DNA of 6,803 bases. Source: Bacteroidota bacterium. Lineage in GTDB: Bacteria; Bacteroidota; Bacteroidia; UKL13-3. The DNA lies in contig VEQB01000124.1 in assembly GCA_018883485.1 (NCBI GenBank), positions 1 to 6,803 of the forward strand, written 5' to 3'. This document shows positions 1 to 5,470 of this stretch, in pieces. A program made the translations under genes and the position numbers. Under the pieces are notes generated by a model. It was given only the letters and a program-made list of their open reading frames with translations, made no database searches and had not been told where the DNA came from. Each line of letters starts with the position of its first letter. Position 1 is the stretch's first letter.

Positions 1-669
1 GTATCCATTACCATCATTTTTATCTCTACGTGCTATGTAATTGGCTAAATATCTATCTGCATATATTCCATGTTTACTATCTCCACTATTTTTAAACTGT
101 GGCGTTAACCCAATAAAATATAGCGCCTGGTCAACTGATTTTAGGGTTGGTTCATTTATTACTAATAATTGAATTGCCATTTTAGATAAATAGGAACCAA
201 ACATATCTTTTTCAATCATTTGTTCTGGTTCAAAACCTAATTCAGTAAATAAATAGCCTCCAAAAGTTCCGCCCACCCCATTATTTGCAGAATCGGGATG
301 AAAAGTATTTCCTGATGCCTTAACTGCCCTTTCTAGCCATCCAGTATTATTACCCATGATTAGGCTAACATTATATGAAATCATATCTGTCCATATGTAC
401 GTATTGTTATAGCTAGTAAGAAATGGAATCAACTTATCATATTCTAGTTTTGTCCCATTAACTCTTCCTTTTTTCAATTCTTTTACCAGCTCATCAAAAG
501 CTTGCGTTTTAGGCACTATTTCCGCTATGTTAGATTGATAATTAATTGTATCATAACTCGAAGCAATGGTTAATGGCGTTTCAGTTTTCTTCTCATCTTC
601 TTTTTTGCACGCTCCCAATACAAGTGCAAATCCAACAATAGCGAACAGAATTGGCTTAACTTTAAACAT
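1..669 (-). CDS. Putative surface lipoprotein, possibly DUF4856-like (partial, C-terminus off the window)
   Basis: This frame is open from an ATG at 669 to the left edge, giving 223 residues with no stop. Residues 1-21 form a lipoprotein signal peptide: Lys3 and Lys5, a hydrophobic stretch, then the lipobox LGAC with Cys21 as the expected lipidated residue. Cys21 is followed by KKEDEKK, a charged stretch resembling the lipoprotein export signal that sends Bacteroidota lipoproteins to the cell surface (inference). The rest is a soluble domain with an early YDTINYQS segment, then LERAVKASGNTFHPDSANNG, and a later GGYLFTELGFEPEQMIEKDM segment followed by FGSYLSKMAIQLL. From memory this layout resembles the DUF4856/imelysin-like lipoproteins, whose function is poorly known; I could not test that. 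The start is fixed by the signal peptide and a promoter about 40 bp upstream. The gene diverges from trpS. The lipoprotein call is firm; the family is tentative. Confidence 0.8.
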   Translation of the reverse strand, partial: MFKVKPILFAIVGFALVLGACKKEDEKKTETPLTIASSYDTINYQSNIAEIVPKTQAFDELVKELKKGRVNGTKLEYDKLIPFLTSYNNTYIWTDMISYNVSLIMGNNTGWLERAVKASGNTFHPDSANNGVGGTFGGYLFTELGFEPEQMIEKDMFGSYLSKMAIQLLVINEPTLKSVDQALYFIGLTPQFKNSGDSKHGIYADRYLANYIARRDKNDGNGY

Positions 670-707
670 GATTTGTTATTTAGAATATTTTTAAATAATT
701 GGTGTAG

Positions 708-737
708 CAAATCTAATAGCGACAAAACAAGATACAA
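708..737 (-). promoter_or_regulatory. Bacteroidota-type promoter for the lipoprotein gene
   Basis: On the minus strand a TTG (735-737) is followed by a 19-bp spacer and TAGATTTG (708-715). This is a full match to the Bacteroidota primary sigma consensus TTG-N19/20-TAnnTTTG. Transcription would start near position 702 and leave a leader of about 30 nt before the ATG at 669. It faces away from trpS. Confidence 0.7.
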
Positions 738-885
738 TATTATTATTAGATTAATTCTAAATAAGAGTATTAAAATATTAATATTCAATTTATTAATTAA
801 TGTAAAATTTTTATTTCCTTACAAAAATCATTTATTCATACTTAAACGATGTCAATTCATAGGCTTTTATTTTCTTTGCAATTAC

Positions 886-1887
886 ATGGGAAAAGAAATT
901 ATTGTTAGTGGCATTAGACCTACGGGGAACCTACATTTAGGCAATTATTTAGGGGCTGTGAGCAATTTTGTAAAAATGCAGCACGAGCACCATTGCTTTT
1001 TCTTTATTGCAGATTACCATAGCCTTACAACGCATCCTAACCCAGCCGACTTACACCAAAATGTGCGTCAGGTTTTGGTAGAATATTTAGCTTGCGGATT
1101 AGACCCAGAGGCTTGTACATTATATATTCAGAGTGATTTGCCACAAATTCCAGAATTGTACATGCTCTTAAATATGCATGCCTACATGGGAGAATTGGAG
1201 CGTGTAGCCTCATTTAAGGAAAAGGCCAGAACGCAGCCTAACAATATCAATGCTGGATTATTAACTTATCCAGTATTAATGGCAGCAGATATCATCATTC
1301 ATAAAGCTACTAAAGTTCCAGTAGGTAAAGACCAAGAGCAACACTTAGAAATGGCTAGAACTTTTGGCAATCGCTTTAATAGAATGTATCAGCAAGAAAT
1401 TTTCCCTGAACCTTATGCTTTTAATTATGGTAAAGAATTAATTAAAGTACCCGGATTACAAGGTGGAGGAAAAATGAGCAAAAGTGATGGGGATAATAAT
1501 GTCATAAACCTTATTGATTCACCTGAACTTATACGCAAAAAAATGAGTAGAGCAGTTACAGATACGGGTCCAACAGAACCCAATACAATACCAAGCCCAG
1601 CGGTTCAAAACTTATTCGATTTAATGGGTTTAGTAAGCAGTCAAGATAAGTTGTCGCACTACCAAGAGCGCTATGCTAATTGCAGTATACGCTATGGCGA
1701 CTTTAAGAAAGATTTAGCAGAAGATTTGATAAATTATTTAGCCCCAGCTAGAGAGAAGATAGAAGCAATTTCTGCCAACAATACCTTACTTAAACAGGTG
1801 GTTGAAAGAGGAAAAGAGAAAGCAATTGCAAGTGCTGCTAAAACTATCAAAGAATGCAGGGAAGCAATTGGGTTTAGAAGTTTTTGA
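886..1887 (+). CDS. trpS: Tryptophanyl-tRNA synthetase (TrpRS)
   Basis: This cytoplasmic class I aminoacyl-tRNA synthetase joins tryptophan to tRNA-Trp using ATP. The 333-residue protein has the usual length for bacterial TrpRS. The HIGH-type signature is HLGN at residues 17-20, within IRPTGNLHLGNYLGA. The second ATP-binding signature is a perfect KMSKS at 196-200, preceded by GGG. Between them are YPVLMAADI (128-136), whose Asp135 corresponds to the residue that contacts the tryptophan amino group in the family, and GKDQEQH (147-153). The open frame runs back to 673, but the extra 71 residues are AT-driven low-complexity sequence; the ATG at 886 puts MGKEIIVSGIRPTG exactly where TrpRS proteins begin. 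No Shine-Dalgarno sequence precedes it and no convincing promoter was found in 716-885. It converges on fic with 53 bp between the stop codons and no clear hairpin terminator. Confidence 0.97.
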   Translation: MGKEIIVSGIRPTGNLHLGNYLGAVSNFVKMQHEHHCFFFIADYHSLTTHPNPADLHQNVRQVLVEYLACGLDPEACTLYIQSDLPQIPELYMLLNMHAYMGELERVASFKEKARTQPNNINAGLLTYPVLMAADIIIHKATKVPVGKDQEQHLEMARTFGNRFNRMYQQEIFPEPYAFNYGKELIKVPGLQGGGKMSKSDGDNNVINLIDSPELIRKKMSRAVTDTGPTEPNTIPSPAVQNLFDLMGLVSSQDKLSHYQERYANCSIRYGDFKKDLAEDLINYLAPAREKIEAISANNTLLKQVVERGKEKAIASAAKTIKECREAIGFRSF

Positions 1888-1943
1888 TTTCTTGAATCTT
1901 TTTAGCCAATTCTTCTTCTATTCCTCAGGTTTGGTTTTGATTA
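1874..1943 (-). other. Possible frameshifted C-terminal tail of fic
   Basis: Directly after the fic stop the minus strand reads as protein-like sequence split over two frames. One frame gives FIIKTKPEE (up to 1921), then a stop. The next gives EEELAKKIQEIKNF, ending in TAA at 1874-1876 inside the last codons of trpS. Adding one base to the T run at 1945-1947 and one to the A pair at 1921-1922 would join fic, both pieces and the final stop into one frame. The combined tail would add about 29 residues, with a helix-like Glu/Lys-rich end. It may be a decayed tail, a sequencing error at short homopolymers, or chance in a purine-rich stretch. Confidence 0.3.
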
Positions 1944-2495
1944 TAAATCCTCATCCTTTTCGTATCCTTCATAATAATAGGATTGCTCAATGCCTTTGAA
2001 AATTATTTCTCTATTTAAAATATCTTCTGTTAAATGAGCAGCTAGCAAAGTTCTTAACTCTAAATCATTAATTGGGCTTCGTTCCACTGCTTGTAAATAT
2101 TCGGTTTTATCAATAAACTGCCAATTAACTAATTTTTTTACGCTAAGCATTAACATCCTATCTAGCCAAATCCTCATGCTTCTTCCGTTTCCTTCCATAA
2201 ATGGATGAGCAATGTTCATTTCTACATATTTAGAGATAATTTCATTAAAATTGTTTTCAGGCATTTGTTCTACCTTTATTAATATCTCATTTAAATATAA
2301 TACAGTTGCGAACCTAAAACTACCCTTTGAGATATTTTTTGTTCTAATTTTTCCAGCAAAATCATACAAACCATCAAATAAATATTTGTGTATGTCTTGT
2401 AATCCTTTTGTTGTGCCAATTTCGATTTGATCAATGTTTCCAGAATCAAACAATTGGTAAGCATTTAAAAGGCTTTCTTTGTCTATATTTCTCAT
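1941..2495 (-). CDS. fic: Class III Fic protein, protein adenylyltransferase with C-terminal autoinhibitory motif
   Basis: Fic enzymes transfer AMP from ATP to a Ser, Thr or Tyr of a target protein. The active-site motif HxFx[D/E]GNGRxxR is complete as HPFMEGNGRSMR (97-108), with catalytic His97, Glu101 and the phosphate-binding GNGR. The β-hairpin 'flap' that positions the target lies around KGSFRFAT (57-64). Near the end, SYYYEGY (172-178) fits the inhibitory motif [S/T]xxxE[G/N], with Ser172 and Glu176. Its C-terminal place defines class III, the group of the studied Neisseria meningitidis NmFic; from memory the whole protein aligns with NmFic almost without gaps. In NmFic, inhibition is relieved when the tetramer dissociates and the helix tyrosine (here Tyr173) is automodified, and DNA gyrase has been reported as a target; carrying this over is inference. 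The open frame begins at 2594, but MRNIDKESL at 2495 matches the family start and the extra 33 residues are Lys/Arg-rich and overlap the upstream gene. No antitoxin-like partner is adjacent, as expected for class III. Confidence 0.93.
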   Translation of the reverse strand: MRNIDKESLLNAYQLFDSGNIDQIEIGTTKGLQDIHKYLFDGLYDFAGKIRTKNISKGSFRFATVLYLNEILIKVEQMPENNFNEIISKYVEMNIAHPFMEGNGRSMRIWLDRMLMLSVKKLVNWQFIDKTEYLQAVERSPINDLELRTLLAAHLTEDILNREIIFKGIEQSYYYEGYEKDEDL

Positions 2496-2550
2496 TGTAA
2501 TATCAATAGCAATTAAACTATTTCGTGCTGGTTTTCTATGGCTGTTCCTT

Positions 2551-3807
2551 TTATGTTTTTTGCTTTTTCTTTTGTGCCGAAGGAAACAAAACATTATTTA
2601 ATATCAATCGATAACCAGGAGAATTAGGATGTAGGTTCAAATCTGTAGGCGGCTCACCAACTTGGTGCTGGTAGTCTTCTGGGTCGTGACCGCCATAAAA
2701 TGTCCAAGTACCTTTGCCAGCAGTTCCATGAATATAGCGCGCTTCATTTAAAGACTTGTTGTCTCCTAAAAGTAATACTTCAGATTTTATAAAAGGCTTT
2801 CTAAAAGCAGTGGTTTGCCCCCAAAATCCTTTCACCGTGCTGGTATGATTTTGATTTAACATAGTTGGCACCATATCCCATTTAGCGCTAAACTCAAACA
2901 GTGAGAACACATCAGTTTCTTCTGTTACTGGGCGAGTGCCTTGCATGGCGTCTATGTAACTATGCTCATAAACAAATGGATCAATATAGAGCTTATAATC
3001 TTTAAAGGCAAAACCCCTACTAAAATCCAATTTTCTATCTGCACTCCAGTCTGCAGGGTCGCCATCAAAAACTTGCTCGCAAATATCTATACCATCTGCT
3101 GCTAGTGCAATATCCCAGGTATCTGTTGCGCTGCACATGGCAAACATAAAGCCACCGCCAAGCACATAATCTCTTATCTTTTTAGCCACCGCCAATTTTA
3201 ACTCACTTACTTTTGCAAAGCCATGTTTAGCAGCCATGGCCTCTCCTTCTCTTACCTCGGCTTGGTACCAAGCGGCATTAGAAAAGCTGCTATAGAACTT
3301 ACCAAATTGCCCTGTAAAATCTTCATGATGCACATGTAGCCAATCATATAATGGTAGTTTATTTTCTAGCACTTCGTCATCATAAATAACCTCGTAAGGT
3401 ATCTCTGCATAAGTTAAAACTAAAGTAACGGCATCGTCCCAAGGTTGCTTAGTTTTTGGACTGTATACTGCAATCTTGGGAGCTTTTAGCAACTTAACCA
3501 ATTCCATATTTACATCTGGTTTGGCAATTTGCATTAATATCTCAGTTACTTGTCCTTCACTTATAACTTCATAACTCACACCTCTTAATCTGCATTCCTT
3601 TTCTAACGATGCACTAAATTGCATCATAAAACTTCCACCCTTATAATTTAAAAGCCAATTTACTTCTCCATCTTGTTTTAATATCCAAAAAGCAATACCA
3701 TAAGATTTTAGGTGATTCTTTTGCTCATTATCCATAGGTATAAGAATACGTGTGGCATTAGAAGCAAGAGAAAGACTGATGAAAATACTAATTAAGAATA
3801 AACGCAT
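2551..3807 (-). CDS. Secreted conserved protein of the family labelled 'asparagine synthetase B' in Bacteroidota
   Basis: The 418-residue product begins with a typical signal peptide (hydrophobic residues 3-16, likely cleavage near SNA-TR at 16-20), so it should be exported to the periplasm or beyond. The mature part starts with ILIPMDNEQKNHLKSYGIAF and continues with conserved-looking blocks: APKIAVYSPKTKQPWDDAV (109-127), YDWLHVHHEDFTGQFGKFY (154-172), GGGFMFAMCSATDT (217-230, with Cys225 placed like a nucleophile), GGHDPEDYQH (372-381) and HPNSPGYRLILNNVLFP (393-409). From memory, near-full-length relatives in Flavobacteria and allies carry the name asparagine synthetase B. Real AsnB has a mature N-terminal Cys for its glutaminase domain and an SGGxDS ATP-pyrophosphatase loop; neither is here, and export argues against the name. 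A class I amidotransferase-like or ThuA-like fold is my guess from the GGG...C and GGHD...H blocks. It lies 9 bp after the DUF2520 gene, probably in the same operon. The true activity is unknown. Confidence 0.88.
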   Translation of the reverse strand: MRLFLISIFISLSLASNATRILIPMDNEQKNHLKSYGIAFWILKQDGEVNWLLNYKGGSFMMQFSASLEKECRLRGVSYEVISEGQVTEILMQIAKPDVNMELVKLLKAPKIAVYSPKTKQPWDDAVTLVLTYAEIPYEVIYDDEVLENKLPLYDWLHVHHEDFTGQFGKFYSSFSNAAWYQAEVREGEAMAAKHGFAKVSELKLAVAKKIRDYVLGGGFMFAMCSATDTWDIALAADGIDICEQVFDGDPADWSADRKLDFSRGFAFKDYKLYIDPFVYEHSYIDAMQGTRPVTEETDVFSLFEFSAKWDMVPTMLNQNHTSTVKGFWGQTTAFRKPFIKSEVLLLGDNKSLNEARYIHGTAGKGTWTFYGGHDPEDYQHQVGEPPTDLNLHPNSPGYRLILNNVLFPSAQKKKQKT

Positions 3808-3816
3808 AGGTCAAAA

Positions 3817-4575
3817 TTAGGACTTATTTTGAATACTTTCTGTAAGAATATTGTATAGTTTTAATAGCTGTGCATCGTCTTTTAAAAGATTCCGATGTAT
3901 GTTAAGACTTATTGTATCTCCGCGCTTAGCTGGCCCTGTTTGCGCTAAGGCGGGATCCATTTCTATAATTTTATGTGCGGTTTCCTGAATGAGAGGCTTT
4001 AATACATCAAAAGGAAGTTCATTGCTTTGAAGTAAATCCTTAATAAGGGCAAATAAGTGGTTGCTAAAATTATTTACAAACACAGCTGCAAGGTGTAGCA
4101 TTTGCCTTTGCGATTCCTTACAAATGATGGCTTGCGCAGCTATTAAATCTGCAAAAACTTCTAAAATTCTTTGGTCTTCTTCATCAGTGGCTTGCACTAC
4201 AACCGGCACTTTCTTAAAATCTATCTTTTGATTTTTACTAAAGGTTTGAACCGGCCAAAACACGCCGCAATGTCTTTTGTCGCCCAAGGTTTGTATGGGT
4301 AATATTCCAGAGCAATGCGCAACAATGCCATGGGTTTGAATGTTCAAAGCAACTTGTTCTACAGCATTGTCGCTAATAGCTAACAGCACTAAATCTGTTT
4401 CTTGCGGTATTTGGTTCAAACCGTTAAAAACTGGAACCCTAAATAATTGCCCCATTTCAAAGGCTTTATCTGTGTCTCTGGCCCAAATGCCTTTAAGATC
4501 AATATTGGCATTGAGCATGGCTTGAACCAAATGATGCGCCAGATTTCCACTTCCTATAACAACTGAACTTAACAT
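3817..4575 (-). CDS. Rossmann-like and DUF2520 domain protein, putative NAD(P)-dependent dehydrogenase
   Basis: The 252-residue protein has the two-domain plan of the F420-dependent NADP oxidoreductase/ProC-like superfamily. Residues 4-13 (SVVIGSGNLA) are the nucleotide-binding β-strand and glycine loop. LVLLAISDNAV (62-72) and IVAHCSGI (84-91) continue the Rossmann sheet. PVQTFS (108-113) is near the join to the helical DUF2520 domain, which holds HLAAVFVNNFSNHLF (161-175) and TGPAKRGD (213-220). These match the family as I remember it; its substrate has not been established. No signal peptide is present, so it should be cytosolic. The ATG at 4575 starts just before the first β-strand, as expected. 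It leads a minus-strand run in which the secreted protein follows after 9 bp. A strong consensus promoter sits directly upstream, giving a leader of only a few bases. Confidence 0.9.
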   Translation of the reverse strand: MLSSVVIGSGNLAHHLVQAMLNANIDLKGIWARDTDKAFEMGQLFRVPVFNGLNQIPQETDLVLLAISDNAVEQVALNIQTHGIVAHCSGILPIQTLGDKRHCGVFWPVQTFSKNQKIDFKKVPVVVQATDEEDQRILEVFADLIAAQAIICKESQRQMLHLAAVFVNNFSNHLFALIKDLLQSNELPFDVLKPLIQETAHKIIEMDPALAQTGPAKRGDTISLNIHRNLLKDDAQLLKLYNILTESIQNKS

Positions 4576-4585
4576 ATTAATAAAT

Positions 4586-4616
4586 CAAAGCTAAGCAAAT
4601 GCCAGCGTTGTGCAAA
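4586..4616 (-). promoter_or_regulatory. Bacteroidota-type promoter for the DUF2520 gene and downstream genes
   Basis: On the minus strand TTTG (4613-4616) is followed by a 19-bp spacer and TAGCTTTG (4586-4593), a perfect match to TTTG-N19-TAnnTTTG. Transcription would start around 4580, leaving only about 5 nt before the ATG at 4575. Its -33 element lies inside an inverted repeat (4611-4636). Confidence 0.72.
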
Positions 4617-4634
4617 TTTTGATAACTAAAATTG
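4608..4634 (+). promoter_or_regulatory. Weak candidate promoter for AIM24-ACMSD
   Basis: A TTG at 4608-4610 and TAAAATTG at 4627-4634 resemble the Bacteroidota promoter, but the -7 box has one mismatch and the spacer is only 16 bp. It is the best plus-strand candidate before the gene at 4679. It overlaps both the divergent minus-strand promoter and the inverted repeat. Confidence 0.22.
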
Positions 4635-4636
4635 CA
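4611..4636. repeat. Inverted repeat in the divergent intergenic region, possible operator
   Basis: The left arm TGCAA(A)TTTT (4611-4620) pairs with the right arm AAAATTGCA (4628-4636). All nine pairs match, with one bulged A on the left and a 7-nt centre GATAACT. The arms cover the -33 box of the minus-strand promoter, which suits a repressor site. A T run follows at 4639-4644, so on the plus strand it could also form a weak hairpin with a U tract, but the stem has only two G-C pairs. Function is inferred. Confidence 0.35.
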
Positions 4637-4678
4637 AGTTTTTTAAATAATATTGAACACAGAAATATCCTAATTATT

Positions 4679-5470
4679 ATGAACAATCACGAAATAGATT
4701 ACCGCATTTTTGGAAGTGAAATGCAATGTGTAGAAATTGAGCTCGACCCAAATGAAACAGTGATGGCAGAACCAGGGTCGTTTATGATGATGAACGATGG
4801 CATACAAATGAATACCATTTTTGGCGATGGCTCCCAAGACCAAGGTGGCATTTTTGGAAAGTTAATGTCGGCTGGCAAGCGCCTACTTACAGGCGAAAGT
4901 TTGTTTATGACAGCCTACACCAATATGGGCTCAGGTAAGAAAACTGCTACCTTTGCCTCTCCTTATCCTGGCAAAATTATCCCTATAGATTTAAGCAAAA
5001 TGGGCGGTAAAATGACTTGCCAGAAGGATTCATTTTTATGCGCTGCTAAAGGCGTAAGCGTAGGAATTGAGTTTCAAAAGAAATTAGGCACAGGCTTATT
5101 TGGAGGAGAAGGCTTTATCATGCAAAAATTAGAAGGTGATGGAATGGCCTTTGTGCATGCCGGTGGCCATGTGGAAGAGAGAGAATTAATGCCAGGAGAA
5201 ATTCTTAAAGTTGATACAGGTTGTATAGTGGCTTTTACCAAAGAAGTAGATTATGATATTCAATTTGTGGGTGGTATAAAGAATACCTTATTTGGCGGTG
5301 AAGGCGTGTTTTTTGCAACTCTTCGCGGCCCAGGAAAAGTGTGGATACAATCTTTACCCATTAGTAGGTTAGCTAGCAGAATTATGCGCTATGGCGGTAT
5401 GGGAGGCAGAAGAGAAGAAGGCGGAATTTTAGGCGGGCTAGGAAATATTTTAGATGGCGATGGAAATTAA
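4679..5470 (+). CDS. AIM24 / TIGR00266 family protein
   Basis: The 263-residue protein belongs to the AIM24 family (PF01987), named after a yeast mitochondrial protein; bacterial members have a β-rich TRAP-like fold and no agreed function. Family marks are the N-terminal YRIFGSEMQCVEIELDPNET, AEPGSFMMM (30-38), MTAYTN (77-82) and AHAGG-like VHAGGHVEE (159-167). An internal repeat is visible: LFGGEG at 140-145 and again at 204-209, each followed by an aromatic β-strand, consistent with a duplicated β-fold. The C-terminal 25 residues are Gly-rich (RYGGMGGRREEGGILGGLG), probably flexible. No signal peptide or membrane span is seen. The open frame begins at 4610, but the ATG at 4679 gives the family-like start MNNHEIDYRI and the upstream extension looks non-coding. 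The next gene, ACMSD, overlaps its last 17 bases, so the two are co-transcribed and probably translationally coupled. Confidence 0.9.
   Translation: MNNHEIDYRIFGSEMQCVEIELDPNETVMAEPGSFMMMNDGIQMNTIFGDGSQDQGGIFGKLMSAGKRLLTGESLFMTAYTNMGSGKKTATFASPYPGKIIPIDLSKMGGKMTCQKDSFLCAAKGVSVGIEFQKKLGTGLFGGEGFIMQKLEGDGMAFVHAGGHVEERELMPGEILKVDTGCIVAFTKEVDYDIQFVGGIKNTLFGGEGVFFATLRGPGKVWIQSLPISRLASRIMRYGGMGGRREEGGILGGLGNILDGDGN
5440..5445 (+). promoter_or_regulatory. Shine-Dalgarno-like site for ACMSD
   Basis: AGGAAA ends 8 nt before the ATG at 5454 and 14 nt before the ATG at 5460. It lies within the Gly-rich end of the AIM24 gene. It favours the 5454 start and is the only purine-rich ribosome site in the window at normal spacing. 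Confidence 0.4.

Noticed and set aside
676..698. Perfect inverted repeat TTATTTA / TAAATAA in the lipoprotein leader
   Set aside because: It contains only A and T pairs and is expected by chance in this spacer.
570..788. Minus-strand open frame of 72 codons across the lipoprotein start
   Set aside because: It lies in another frame over the real signal peptide and the AT-rich spacer; its hydrophobic composition is due to base composition.
871..878. TTTCTTTG as a -7 box for trpS
   Set aside because: The TA pair is missing, no -33 element lies at suitable distance, and it would give a nearly leaderless transcript; too weak to call.
673..885. Upstream in-frame extension of trpS (71 residues)
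   Set aside because: It is rich in Asn, Ile, Leu and Lys from AT-rich spacer DNA, overlaps the lipoprotein promoter, and TrpRS proteins begin at the MGKEII position.
1888..1940. Intrinsic terminator between convergent trpS and fic
   Set aside because: No stem with a usable G-C content and no hairpin plus T run was found.
1802..1999. Plus-strand 65-codon open frame over the trpS end, and similar shadow frames at 2212-2430, 4340-4525, 5556-5771, 5839-6030, 6093-6281 and 6127-6360
   Set aside because: Each lies in another frame of, or antisense to, a strongly supported gene and shows no recognisable domain.
2496..2594. Lys/Arg-rich 33-residue N-terminal extension of Fic
   Set aside because: It overlaps the end of the upstream gene, whose KKKQKT tail explains the A-rich sequence, and the family start aligns with the internal Met.
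4610..4678. Upstream extension of the AIM24 protein
   Set aside because: It covers the inverted repeat and promoter region, and the family start fits the ATG at 4679.
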